Shown piece after piece: positions 33,152 to 41,710 of a stretch of 64,000 bases of DNA. The position numbers and the translations under genes are program-made. Within the stretch, counting starts at the first letter, position 1. Each line of letters begins with the position of its first letter. The notes under the pieces are model-generated. The model was given only the letters and a program-made list of their open reading frames with translations, did no database searches and was not told the DNA's origin. The DNA is from Candidatus Baltobacteraceae bacterium (GTDB lineage: Bacteria > Vulcanimicrobiota > Vulcanimicrobiia > Vulcanimicrobiales > Vulcanimicrobiaceae): positions 1-64,000 of the forward strand of contig DATBTN010000057.1 in assembly GCA_036559195.1 (NCBI GenBank), in the 5' to 3' direction.

Positions 33152-34480
33152 CTAGTAGAGCCGCAGGTACGCGCGATGCTCCCACGGGTGAACGGCGCGC
33201 CGGTAGCGTTCGTATTCGGCGAGCTTCGCATCGCGAAACGCGTGATAGATGTGATCGCCGAGCGAAGCCCGGACGACGTGGTCCGCATCCAGCTCGGTGA
33301 TGGCCTGACGTAACGATTTCGGCAAGGTGCCGATACCGCGCGCGACGCGCTCGCGCTCGGTGAGATCGTAGGTCGAGCCGGCGAGGGAATCGCCGGGCAA
33401 ACGCTGCTGCCGGATGCCGTCGACGCCCGCCCCGAGCAGAACCGCCAACGCGAGATACGGATTGCTCGCCGGATCGGGACTGCGCATCTCGACGCGTGGA
33501 GGATGCTGCTCGGGCGGCACGCGCACCAGCGCGTTGGCGCTTCGGTGCGACCACACGGTGTAGATCGGCGCGTCCCAAGCGGCGACCAGCCGTTTGTACG
33601 AATTGACCGTCGAGTTGCAGACGGCCGTGGTTGCGGGCGCGTGCGCGAGCAAACCGCCGACGAAGTAGAGCGTGGATGCATCGAGGCTCTCCGTGCCGCC
33701 CTCGCTCGCTCCGATTCGAAAGTCGACGTGCAGGCCGCTGCCGGCTCGATCCTCGAGCGGCTTGGGCATGAAGGTCGCGTCGAGGGCGAAGCGCGCGGCC
33801 ACGTGTTTTGCGATCGTGCGCAGCGTCAACAGATTGTCGGCGGCCTCCAGCACGCCGACGTGCGCGAAATCGATCTCGTGCTGCCCCGCGCCGTGCTCGT
33901 GGTGCGCGCTCGCAACCGCAACGCCCATCCCGGAGAGCGCGTCGACGATCGCGCCGCGCGCGTCTTCACCGCGGTCGTTGGCGGAGAAATCGAAGTACGA
34001 TCCGACGTCGGCCGTTTGCGTCGAGCCGAATTCGCTCCGATTCGCGTCGAAGAGGAAAAACTCGACTTCGAGTGCGACGGAGAGATCGTTTAGCGTCGAC
34101 GTTGCTTCGGCGATCGCGCGTTTGAGCGTGCTGCGCGGACAGCCTTCGAATGGCGTCCCGTCGGGCATCGCGATATCGCAGATCAGGCGCCCTTCGGCGC
34201 GCTCGGGGCTCGACCACGGATAGAGCGCGAACGTGGCGGCGTCGGGTTTGAGCAGCATGTCGAGTTCCTCGCCGCGCACGAAGCCGTCGATCGAGCCGCC
34301 GTCGAAGGTCACCTTGCCGTCGAGCGCCGCCTCGAGTTCGCTCGCGGGAATCGCGACGTTCTTGCTGACGCCCAAAATATCGGCGAAGACCAATCGCACG
34401 AAACGAACGTCGCGTTCTTTGACGAGTTTGAGGACGTCGCGTTTGTTGGCGGGACGTTTATCGCTAGGAAGTGAGTGCAT
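33152..34480 (-). CDS. glnA: Glutamine synthetase (type I, alpha-like) or close relative
   Basis: This 442-residue enzyme would ligate ammonia to glutamate with ATP. Family motifs are FDGGSIDGFVRGEELDM (residues about 59-75), AHHEHGAGQHEIDFAH, the ATP-site KPLEDRAGSGLHVDF, HRSANALVRVP and the C-terminal RVEMRSPDPASNPYLAL. The GFVR arginine is at the position used for feedback inhibition in Bacillus-type enzymes. There is no C-terminal adenylylation tyrosine segment, as in GSI-alpha. A gamma-glutamyl-polyamine or other GS-like ligase is the alternative. It starts 17 bases inside the end of the PucR-type gene, which implies coupled expression. Confidence 0.85.
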   Translation of the reverse strand: MHSLPSDKRPANKRDVLKLVKERDVRFVRLVFADILGVSKNVAIPASELEAALDGKVTFDGGSIDGFVRGEELDMLLKPDAATFALYPWSSPERAEGRLICDIAMPDGTPFEGCPRSTLKRAIAEATSTLNDLSVALEVEFFLFDANRSEFGSTQTADVGSYFDFSANDRGEDARGAIVDALSGMGVAVASAHHEHGAGQHEIDFAHVGVLEAADNLLTLRTIAKHVAARFALDATFMPKPLEDRAGSGLHVDFRIGASEGGTESLDASTLYFVGGLLAHAPATTAVCNSTVNSYKRLVAAWDAPIYTVWSHRSANALVRVPPEQHPPRVEMRSPDPASNPYLALAVLLGAGVDGIRQQRLPGDSLAGSTYDLTERERVARGIGTLPKSLRQAITELDADHVVRASLGDHIYHAFRDAKLAEYERYRRAVHPWEHRAYLRLY

Positions 34481-35630
34481 CGATCGCTATCGCCATTCGA
34501 AAAGTGAGCTGGTCGTGCGAGCTATCCAGCTTGCAGCCGCAGAGTTCGTTTATCTGTCGTAGCCGGTAGAAGACGGTGTGGCGATGAACGCTCAGCGCCT
34601 CGGCGGCCGTCTTGACGTTTTGACCGAGTTCGAAATACAGCTCGAGCGTTCGTTGCAGGTTCGTTTGGTGTTTCTCATCGTAGGCGCGCAGCGGCGCCAG
34701 CGTGCGCCGCGCGAAGGCTCGCAGTTCCGTCGCATCGCTTCCGCGCAGCAATAACGGGTACGCTCCGAGATCGTCGTAGGGCGCGACCCGCCCGCCGCCG
34801 TACACGCGCCGCCCGATCGCCAGCGCCACGTTCGCCTCGTCGAGCGAGCGCGCGATCTCGACGAACGAGGCGTGGGTGCCGACGCCGCCCGAGAGCCGAG
34901 CCAGCGGAACTCGCTTCGCGAGCGTTCGCGGCAGCAGGGTTGCGGCCGTACGCGCGTTGGCGTAGTCGATCTCGCGCGCCGCGGGTGCGAAGATGGCGAG
35001 CGTCGGTCCGCGATCGAGGATGCCGACCTCGGTCTCGGCGTTTCGAAATGCGTCGCCGACGATCGAACGCAGCGCTGCGGCGAGCGCCGCGCTCTGCGAG
35101 CCCTCGGCGCCCTCGGCTTCCAGCGCGATCGCCACATAACCCGACGAAAGAGCGATGCCGCGCGCCGCCGCGTCGTCGCGAGCGGCTTGCGCGTCGGGGT
35201 AGGCCCCGGCGAGCGCGCGTTCCCAAAAGGTCTGCCGCTTCCCAGGCGAACCGCCGAGATCGCGAGCGAGTTCCACGGCGATCGCACCCGCGGTCAGCCG
35301 CAGCCTCGGGGCGATGTTCTCGTACGTTTGGTCGCCGAAGACGGAAAGATGACCGAGCGGCGTATCGCCGGCATGGATAGAAACGACGTACCCGGCGCGG
35401 CCGTTCGAGAGCGGCGCGGGCGTGCGTTCGAGTCCCTCCGGGAGCATCGGCCGAACGCTGCCGGGCAATCCCGCGCCCGCCGCTGCGATGTGGCGCCACC
35501 GTGCGTCTTCAACCAGAACGCCGACTCCGGCATGCGATGCGAGGTACGCCGCGAGCGCCTTCGGGCCGCCGCCGGTCGCGGCGACCCGGCTCAGGCCTTC
35601 CGCAAACGCGACCAGCTCCTCGGCAGTCAT
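34464..35630 (-). CDS. PucR/CdaR-type helix-turn-helix transcriptional regulator
   Basis: This is a 388-residue cytosolic regulator. A C-terminal PucR-type HTH (HTH_30) is visible at about 335-385: QNVKTAAEALSVHRHTVFYR followed by LRQINELCGCKL. The middle part (about 170-330) has the GGDEF-like fold typical of CdaR-family proteins (ALEAEGAEGSQ, ARLSGGVGTHASFVEIARSL). The N-terminal 110 residues resemble a small sensory domain. The gene directly precedes and overlaps glnA by 17 bp, so it probably regulates that gene. The effector is unknown, although homologues sense purines, sugar acids or nitrogen compounds. Confidence 0.85.
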   Translation of the reverse strand: MTAEELVAFAEGLSRVAATGGGPKALAAYLASHAGVGVLVEDARWRHIAAAGAGLPGSVRPMLPEGLERTPAPLSNGRAGYVVSIHAGDTPLGHLSVFGDQTYENIAPRLRLTAGAIAVELARDLGGSPGKRQTFWERALAGAYPDAQAARDDAAARGIALSSGYVAIALEAEGAEGSQSAALAAALRSIVGDAFRNAETEVGILDRGPTLAIFAPAAREIDYANARTAATLLPRTLAKRVPLARLSGGVGTHASFVEIARSLDEANVALAIGRRVYGGGRVAPYDDLGAYPLLLRGSDATELRAFARRTLAPLRAYDEKHQTNLQRTLELYFELGQNVKTAAEALSVHRHTVFYRLRQINELCGCKLDSSHDQLTFRMAIAIDALTS

Positions 35631-35667
35631 TCTCGTTTCTTCGGACGAAGGGCATGACGGACATTCA

Positions 35668-37455
35668 ATGCAGACGCATCCGTTCCAACACCTGCTCGCC
35701 TCGCTCTACGACGGAAATCCCGACGCGATCGCCATGTACGATCGCAACGGTCTGCTCGTGGCTGGGAATCCCGCGCTCTGCGAGTTAACCGGATACGCGC
35801 TGGGCGAGATCGCCGGAACGGCCTATCGCGAGCAGATCGACCGTCGCGACGCGCCCATGATCGACGCGGCGTTCGCGGCCGGCATCGCGGGATACACGCG
35901 CGGCATCGAAACGACCGTTCGCCGCAAGGACGGCTTCATCGTACCGATCGAGTGTCATATCTTCCCGGCGCGCGACAACGGCGAGATCGTCGGCGTCTTC
36001 GTGCAGGCGCGCGATATTTTGGCCCTGCGCTCGGCGGAGCTCTCGCTGGGCGCGAACCAGGAACGATTTCGCTCGCTCTTCGAGTACCATCCCGACGGGA
36101 TTATGGAGATCCGCGCGGAGGGAACGATTTCCCGGGTGAACGTCGCGCTCGAGAGCGTAACGGGATTTCTCGGAGAGCATCTCATCGGCCGTCCGTGGGC
36201 CGACCTGCTCGCACCGGAATGTCGCGAGCGGGCCGACGAAGCGTTCGCGCTTGCCGGCGGCGGTGAAGCGAGCGAATTTGAGGCGATGCTCCTCGATCGT
36301 ACGGGCGATCGGATCGACGTGCAATGCAAACTCGTTCCCCTGCGCGTTGCGGAGAAGATCGAAGGCGCCTATGCGATTGCAAAAAACGTGCGGGCGCGCC
36401 GGCAGGCGGAGCGTGCGATCGCGACGCAGTCCCAGCGGATTCGCGAACTCTACCTGCTCGCAGCCTCGCGTGAGGAATCGCTCGAGGTTCAGATCGAAAA
36501 TGCGCTCGCACTCGGATGCCGCCTCTTCGAGTTCGACTTCGGCTATCTGACGACGTTCGACGGCGACTCGATCGCGATCGCCGGCGCCTTCGGTCGCGGC
36601 TCCGCAGTCGTTCGCGACGCACGCTATCCGCTCACCGAATCGTTTTCGCGCTACCTGACGGGCGCGCGCGAGACGCTGTTTATTCCCGATCTCGACGCGC
36701 CGCCGTGGAACGAGGACGACGCTCGCGAAAGCGCCCCGTGGCGCGCGTACTTTGGAGCCAAACTCGTCGTCAACGGGCGCGATTTCGGAGCCTTGGTCTT
36801 TACCAGCCGAATGCCTCGCACCGGCGGCATCGCGGATTTCGATCGCGACCTCATCCAGCTGATGGCCCTCTTCGTCGCTGCGGCCATCGAACGCGCGCGT
36901 CACGCCGAGCGGATCGAACAGCTCGCGTTCTACGACGCGCTCACGGGACTTCCGAACCGCGTGCTCTTCGACGATCGCATGAGCCAGACGCTGGCGGCGG
37001 CCAAACGCTACGATCGCAGTTTCGCGGTGATGTACCTCGACCTCGATGAATTCAAAGCCGTCAACGATACCTACGGCCATCCGGTGGGAGATCTGGTTCT
37101 CAAGGGCGTCGCCGACCGGCTCCTCTACTCGCTGCGGGAGAGCGACACGATCGCTCGTTTCGGCGGCGACGAGTTCGTCGTGCTGCAGCCGGTGATCAAC
37201 GGCGCCGCCGACTCGGCCGATCTCGCGCGCAAACTCATCACCGCGATGCAGACGCCGATAGCGGTCAACGGCGTCGACCATGCGATCCACACGAGCATCG
37301 GGATCGCGCGCTATCCGCACGACGGTACGACGGCCGCCGAACTTATGGCGGGCGCCGACGCGGCGCTCTATCGCGCCAAGCACGCCGGCCGCAACCGGTG
37401 GGTGTTTAAGACCCCAGAGCCGGAAACATCGACTGAACCGTCGACACGATCGTAA
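35668..37455 (+). CDS. PAS-PAS-GAF-GGDEF diguanylate cyclase
   Basis: This is a 595-residue cytosolic sensor enzyme that would make cyclic di-GMP. It has two PAS domains (about 8-130 and 132-250; NPALCELTGYALGEIAGTAY, FEYHPDGIMEIRAEG) and a GAF domain (about 270-420). The C-terminal GGDEF domain (about 425-585) has the full GGDEFVVL active site. Five residues before GGDEF lies RESD, the RxxD I-site for product inhibition. This start was chosen because the PAS domain begins there; the reading frame is open 246 bases upstream, inside the antisense regulator gene, without a better start. The end overlaps the convergent Nramp gene by 50 bp. Confidence 0.88.
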   Translation: MQTHPFQHLLASLYDGNPDAIAMYDRNGLLVAGNPALCELTGYALGEIAGTAYREQIDRRDAPMIDAAFAAGIAGYTRGIETTVRRKDGFIVPIECHIFPARDNGEIVGVFVQARDILALRSAELSLGANQERFRSLFEYHPDGIMEIRAEGTISRVNVALESVTGFLGEHLIGRPWADLLAPECRERADEAFALAGGGEASEFEAMLLDRTGDRIDVQCKLVPLRVAEKIEGAYAIAKNVRARRQAERAIATQSQRIRELYLLAASREESLEVQIENALALGCRLFEFDFGYLTTFDGDSIAIAGAFGRGSAVVRDARYPLTESFSRYLTGARETLFIPDLDAPPWNEDDARESAPWRAYFGAKLVVNGRDFGALVFTSRMPRTGGIADFDRDLIQLMALFVAAAIERARHAERIEQLAFYDALTGLPNRVLFDDRMSQTLAAAKRYDRSFAVMYLDLDEFKAVNDTYGHPVGDLVLKGVADRLLYSLRESDTIARFGGDEFVVLQPVINGAADSADLARKLITAMQTPIAVNGVDHAIHTSIGIARYPHDGTTAAELMAGADAALYRAKHAGRNRWVFKTPEPETSTEPSTRS

Positions 37456-38725
37456 GCACGCCGACGACGATGACCGTTGCCCAAGCGACCGTGTTGAAGA
37501 CGACGCCGTTGGTCCACTTGCCCATCAAGCGTTTATTATTGATGAGTAGCAGCATAAGGACCAGCACGACCGGAAGGAGCGCGCCGTTTAAGACCTGCGA
37601 GTAGTAGATGATCGCCAGCAGCGGCGAACCGGGGATGATGACGACGCCGCCGCCGATGACGATGAGCGCAGCATACAGCCCGTAGAAGAAGGGCGCGTCC
37701 TTGAAGCGATTGTCGATGCCGCGTTCGAAACCGAACGCTTCGCAGACGTAGTACGCGGTCGAGAGGGGCAGGATCGAGGCGGTGAAGATCGCGGCGTTGA
37801 GCAACCCGATGGCAAAGAGCAGCGACGCGAATTTTCCCGCCAGCGGTACGAGGGCGGCGCCGACGTCCCCGGCGTCGTTGATTTGGATCGGGTGCGCCGA
37901 GTGCGCGTTGTGGATGAAGATGGTCGCCGCACTCGCGATGATGATGAAGAAGGCGATGATGTCGGTAATCAACGCTCCGGAGATGACGTCGACCCGCGAG
38001 TACTTGTACTCGTCTTCGCCGACGCCCTTATCGACGACCGCGGCTTGAATGTAGAACTGCATCCACGGGGCGATCGTCGTGCCGATCACCGCGATCGCCA
38101 TGAGCACGTAGGCTCGGCTCGCCGTAAAGTGGGGGAAGATCGTCTGCTTGAGAACGTCGTGCCAGTTGGGGTGAACGAGAATGCCGCTGACGACGTACGA
38201 GAGATAGACCACGCAGAACGCAAAAAATACGCGTTCGACGACTTTGTAATTTCCGCGCGTAACCGCAAAAAAGATTCCCAGGGCCGCCACGATCACCAGA
38301 CCGTCGGTAAAGAGCAGTTTCGGCACGAACGGGATATAGGCTTGAATGATCGGCGCCGCCGACGCGATCCCGGCGAACTCCGAGGCGGTGTTCGCCAAGT
38401 CGCCGAGCACGAAAACGACCAGTACCCAAAAGGCGACCTTGACGCCGAAGTTCTCGCGAATGAGATCGGCCAATCCCTTGCCCGTGATCGCGCCCATGCG
38501 CGCGCACATCTCTTGGGTAACGATGAGCGCGATGGTGACGGGCACGAGAATCCAAAGCAGCGTGTATCCGAACTGCGCGCCGGCAAGCGAATAGACCGTT
38601 ATTCCGCCGACATCGTTGTCGGCGTTAGCGGTGATGATGCCGGGCCCGATGATCGAAAGAAACATCGCGATCGAGCGCCAGAGGTTGCGGCTCACGGTCT
38701 TTTTGATAACCGGGTTCGGACTCAC
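37406..38725 (-). CDS. Divergent Nramp-family divalent-metal (probably Mg2+) transporter
   Basis: This 439-residue protein has 11 or so transmembrane helices. The helix-1 motif that is DPGN in classical Mn/Fe Nramps reads TANADNDVGGI here, and the helix-6 motif (M-P-H in MntH) reads GTTIAPWMQFY, so the metal-coordinating Met and the His are absent. Nramp-related magnesium transporters also have altered metal-site residues. The gene is the second in an operon headed by an M-box magnesium riboswitch, one base after the MgtE-N/CBS gene. Mg2+ import is therefore the best supported function. A different metal cannot be excluded without transport data. Confidence 0.85.
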   Translation of the reverse strand: MSPNPVIKKTVSRNLWRSIAMFLSIIGPGIITANADNDVGGITVYSLAGAQFGYTLLWILVPVTIALIVTQEMCARMGAITGKGLADLIRENFGVKVAFWVLVVFVLGDLANTASEFAGIASAAPIIQAYIPFVPKLLFTDGLVIVAALGIFFAVTRGNYKVVERVFFAFCVVYLSYVVSGILVHPNWHDVLKQTIFPHFTASRAYVLMAIAVIGTTIAPWMQFYIQAAVVDKGVGEDEYKYSRVDVISGALITDIIAFFIIIASAATIFIHNAHSAHPIQINDAGDVGAALVPLAGKFASLLFAIGLLNAAIFTASILPLSTAYYVCEAFGFERGIDNRFKDAPFFYGLYAALIVIGGGVVIIPGSPLLAIIYYSQVLNGALLPVVLVLMLLLINNKRLMGKWTNGVVFNTVAWATVIVVGVLTIVSTVQSMFPALGS

Positions 38726-38726
38726 G

Positions 38727-40025
38727 TCAACGGGTCTCGGCTTTCGCGGGCTTCGAACGATTGAACGTTAGGCGCGGCAGATTCTTGACCAGTTTTTCGG
38801 GCACGACGGCGTCGATCGCGTCGTCGACGGTTACGATGCCGAGCATTTTGCCGTCGTCGTCGACGACGGGTACGGCCAGCAGATCGTAGCGCGCGATCGT
38901 CGCGACGACGTCGCGCGCCGGCGTGTCGGAGTTGACCGTAACGATATCGGTCTCCATGATGCGTTCGATAAACGCGGTCGGCAGCGAGAGCAGCAGCGCG
39001 CGCAGCGTCAGCACTCCGAGCAGCCGGTCTCCCTTATCGACGACGTAGAGATAGTAGATGAACTCCGAGGACGGGGAGATCTCGCGAATCTTCTGAATCG
39101 TCGCTTCGGTCGTGCGATGCGGATAGATCCACACGTAGTCGGGGGTCATGAGACCGCCGGCCGTGTCGTCTTCGTATTTGGCGAGTTCGCGCAGTTCGCC
39201 GGCGGTGTATTCGTTCATCTCGGCGAGCAGTTCGGCTTGGGTCTCTTCGTCGAGCTCGTTGAGCAGATCGGCCGCATCGTCGGAATCCATCTCTTCGATG
39301 ATATCCGCCGCGCGTTCGGTGCCGATGTCGTCGATGAGCGATTTTTGGGTGTCGGCGTCGAGATGCTCGAACGCGTCGGCGGCCGTTTCGTCGTCGAGCT
39401 GTTTGATGACGGCCGCCGCTTCGCGCTTGGAGAGATCGCCGATGATCTCCGCGAGCTCCGAGGGATGCAGGCGCGAGAGCTTGCTTTGCGTGACCGAGAG
39501 GCGCACGTCGCGCGGGGACATATCTTTGATCGGTGCGACCGAATCCCAGGCGATCATGGTGCGCGGCACGTTCTTGTAAATCCACGGAGTGAATCGCTTG
39601 CCGAACTGCTTGAGGCCGAGGCGACGCAGCAGGCCGCCGATGCCGACGTCGGCCGCGACCACGCGCAGATGGCCGCCGGTGCGAGCGACCTCGATATCGT
39701 TGATCCGCACGACTTTGCGCCCGTCGATATCGACGATTTGCTTGTCGAGCAGATCGGATACCAGATAGAGCGACTCGGTATCGTCCGGGGCCGAGTCCTT
39801 CGGCGTGATGGTTAAGGCCACGGTACCGTGCGAGTCGATATCGAAGACGGTGGCGATCGGCGCGAAGCGCAGTCCCTGCGAGGTCTTGATCACGAGACCG
39901 TCGATGTGCGGGAACGTTTCGTCGGGTGCGTTGACGCGAAAATCCGCGACTCGTCCAATTGAAAGCTCGTTGACGGTCGCCGCGCGGCCCACCAGCTCCG
40001 AGATAAAGCCCTCTTGGAACGTCAT
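38727..40025 (-). CDS. Soluble MgtE-type sensor (PRC-barrel, MgtE N-domain, CBS pair)
   Basis: This is a 432-residue protein with no transmembrane segment. An N-terminal region (about 1-170) has PRC-barrel-like strands (GRVADFRVNAPDE, DIDGRKVVRINDIEV). Residues about 175-305 form the MgtE N domain of superhelical repeats (SELAEIIGDLSKREAAAVIK, AADLLNELDEETQAELL), which in MgtE binds Mg2+. Residues about 305-425 form a pair of CBS domains (TPDYVWIYPHRTTE, MLGIVTVDDAIDAVV). The membrane domain of MgtE is absent. It probably gates or senses for the Nramp-type permease encoded one base downstream. AGGAGGTGATTAAAA precedes the ATG at 40025. Confidence 0.88.
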   Translation of the reverse strand: MTFQEGFISELVGRAATVNELSIGRVADFRVNAPDETFPHIDGLVIKTSQGLRFAPIATVFDIDSHGTVALTITPKDSAPDDTESLYLVSDLLDKQIVDIDGRKVVRINDIEVARTGGHLRVVAADVGIGGLLRRLGLKQFGKRFTPWIYKNVPRTMIAWDSVAPIKDMSPRDVRLSVTQSKLSRLHPSELAEIIGDLSKREAAAVIKQLDDETAADAFEHLDADTQKSLIDDIGTERAADIIEEMDSDDAADLLNELDEETQAELLAEMNEYTAGELRELAKYEDDTAGGLMTPDYVWIYPHRTTEATIQKIREISPSSEFIYYLYVVDKGDRLLGVLTLRALLLSLPTAFIERIMETDIVTVNSDTPARDVVATIARYDLLAVPVVDDDGKMLGIVTVDDAIDAVVPEKLVKNLPRLTFNRSKPAKAETR

Positions 40026-40044
40026 TTTTAATCACCTCCTCCAA

Positions 40045-40074
40045 ATAAAAACACCGGTCGCAGCAGCGACCGGC
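40045..40074 (-). terminator. Intrinsic terminator of the M-box expression platform
   Basis: On the minus strand the stem CCGGTCGC-TGCT-GCGACCGG (8 bp, 4-base loop, 40054-40073) is followed by TGTTTTTATTT. It ends about 20 bases before the start of the soluble MgtE-type gene, and its run of T overlaps the beginning of the ribosome-site region. Together with the M-box it would stop transcription when Mg2+ is plentiful. Confidence 0.8.
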
Positions 40075-40100
40075 GTACGGCGCGATGAATCGCGCCCGCG

Positions 40101-40269
40101 TACCTCAGTCGCCACAAGCTTCAGCACCACGCGCCGTAAAGCCGATCGCTCGGCTTAGCCGCCTTGGACGCCGCCTTGTCTCGGCGGAGTCTGGTCTACC
40201 CGGTTGGCGTCTCTCGACGTTTCTGGGCAGCGGCCTGTGTATCGCGTGGACGCCTCACCTAGCGAGGTA
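40101..40269 (-). ncRNA. M-box (ykoK) magnesium riboswitch
   Basis: On the minus strand, in order, are the conserved words of the M-box: CTAGGTGAGGC, ACACAGGCCGCTGCCCAGAA, ACGTCGAGAGACGCCAA, and GTGGTGCTGAAGCTTGTGG before the closing GACTGAGG. The outer helix P1 is TACCTC/GAGGTA (40264-40269 with 40101-40106). The terminator hairpin at 40054-40073 follows, with the alternating helix GGCGCGAT-TC-ATCGCGCC (40079-40096) as a possible antiterminator partner. M-box RNA binds Mg2+ and shuts off Mg2+ transporter genes. Here it controls the soluble MgtE-type sensor and the Nramp-type permease. The match is by eye, but the words are long and in the right order. Confidence 0.9.
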
Positions 40270-40302
40270 TCCTTACCTTAAGTATAGGGGGTCGGGTCAA
40301 CC

Positions 40303-41660
40303 CTGCGGGCGGCCGGTCCAATTTTGCACGCCTCAGATCATTCTAGGCCTGGAGTGGTTCAGCGCAGTATATGATGCGGAAGAGATTCCGTTACCAGCGA
40401 GGTCGTATTTGGCTGTTGAGGACTACGTCACGATCCGGCGATGCGCTGGATCGTCGGCGGAAAGGCAGCGAAGGGTCGCGCAGCCTCGTCGAGCCAGATG
40501 GGTCGCTTCGAAACGCGATGGCTCGCAGCGTCCGAGAACCTGCGTGCCCTCGCTGAGCTATCCGGCGCTTGGATCGACCGCGTTCGGACGTCACGCTCAA
40601 CGGCTGAGATCGTGCTCGATATGGATTCCAGCGTGAGCCCAACCCACGGCGAGCAAGAGCAAAGCGTGTGGAACGGCCATTTCGGCTGCACATGTTATCA
40701 TCCGCTCTTCGTCTTCAATCAGTACGGCGATTTGGAACGGTGTGCGTTGCGACGGAACGGTGGGACACATCGCCTTTCGCGGCGACGCCGCCTTCGCTCA
40801 GCCCAATATGTACGAATTCTTGGAAGCCGAGGGAATCGACTACGCAATCCGCCTGCCCGCAAACCAGGTACTACAGGAGCGCATCAGCGACTTGCTTCGG
40901 CGGCCGGTTGGACGACCGGCGCACTACGTGCAACGCTTCTATCGCAGCTTTCGCTACCAGGCGGTGAGCTGGGCTCATCCCCGCCGGGTCGTCGCCAAAG
41001 TGGAGTGGCACCACGGCGAGTTGTTCCCTCGCGTCGGCTTTATCGTCACCAACCTACGGTTTGCGTCGAAGAATGTCGTCAGGTTCTACAACCAGCGCGG
41101 AACATGCGAGCAGTGGATCAAAGAGGGTAAGGGCGCGATCAAATGGACGCGGCTCTCATGCCGCTCGTTTGCCGCCAACGCGGCCCGGCTTCAACTGCAC
41201 GCTCTGGCGTACAATCTGGGCAACTTTCTGCGCACGCTTGCAACACCGGAGGCGATCAAGGACTGGTCGCTCACGAGCCTGCGCGAGAAGCTCATCAAGA
41301 TCGGCGCGAAGGTTGTCAGCCACGGCCGCTACGCCGCCTTTCAAACGGCCGAGGTCGCCATCTCGCGCCGCCTGTTCGGGCAGATCCTTCGGCTGATCGC
41401 CGCGCTACGCGCGCCGCCGGTTCCGGCGATCGCAACATGAACGCCCCGGCGGGCCGGCCGGGGAAAATCCGCGGGAGATTTGTCTCCCTTTGCCCTCGCA
41501 GTGGGAATTCTAACCGCTCAGAGGCCTTACGCGGGCGTCGTCTGACGCCGAATCGGTGGCTCGGCTCGCTCACGGCACGGCAAACCGACCGGAATCGCCC
41601 GGTTACGACCGAAAGGAAGCGCTATATGGGGAATCCCGGCTTAATACTCACCATCTCCGA
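40303..41660. mobile_element. Decayed IS1380 insertion between the Mg module and the oxidase
   Basis: This is the probable extent of the old insertion, which contains the broken transposase at 40420-41440. The left part (40303-40419) and the right 220 bases up to about 41660 contain no intact gene. The right part has GC-rich palindromic fragments (GCCGGCCGGGG, CGTCGTCTGACG). The insertion lies just upstream of the M-box promoter region and about 50 bases before the multicopper oxidase. Exact ends were not determined. Confidence 0.45.
40420..41440 (+). pseudogene. IS1380-family transposase, truncated and frameshifted
   Basis: Two reading frames carry one IS1380 (IS4-like DDE) transposase. Up to about 40770 the first frame reads GLRHDPAMRWIVGG and SSQMGRFETRWLAASENLR. 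The first catalytic Asp follows in EIVLDMDSSVSPTHGEQEQS, and GHFGCTCYHPLFVFNQYGDL comes after it. From about 40745 a second frame continues with FRGDAAFAQPNMYEFLEAEG (second Asp), AIRLPANQVLQERIS and the Glu region CEQWIKEGKGAIKWTRLSCR. The junction has lost roughly 25-30 codons, and the N terminus is missing before a stop at 40417. The gene is inactive. No clear terminal inverted repeats could be matched; GGGGAATCCCGGCTTAATA near 41630 may be the old right end. Confidence 0.85.
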
Positions 41661-41710
41661 AAAAGCTCGCGGACGGGGGTGAAGCGGGCATTGGGGTGTA
41701 AGGCGCTGTC

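Noticed and set aside
35422-35667. N-terminal extension of the diguanylate cyclase
   Set aside because: The added 82 residues are antisense to the PucR-type gene and low in hydrophobic structure; the PAS domain begins at the later ATG.
37406-38725. Manganese/iron transporter MntH
   Set aside because: The DPGN and MPH metal-site motifs are changed, and the M-box upstream indicates magnesium control.
40281-40320. Promoter TTGACC with TATACT upstream of the M-box
   Set aside because: The two boxes are only 8 bp apart, far from the 16-18 bp a promoter needs; no better pair was certain.
40085-40636. A separate 183-codon gene across the riboswitch and the IS
   Set aside because: It reads through the riboswitch in antisense and then through the transposase in a wrong frame, with no domain.
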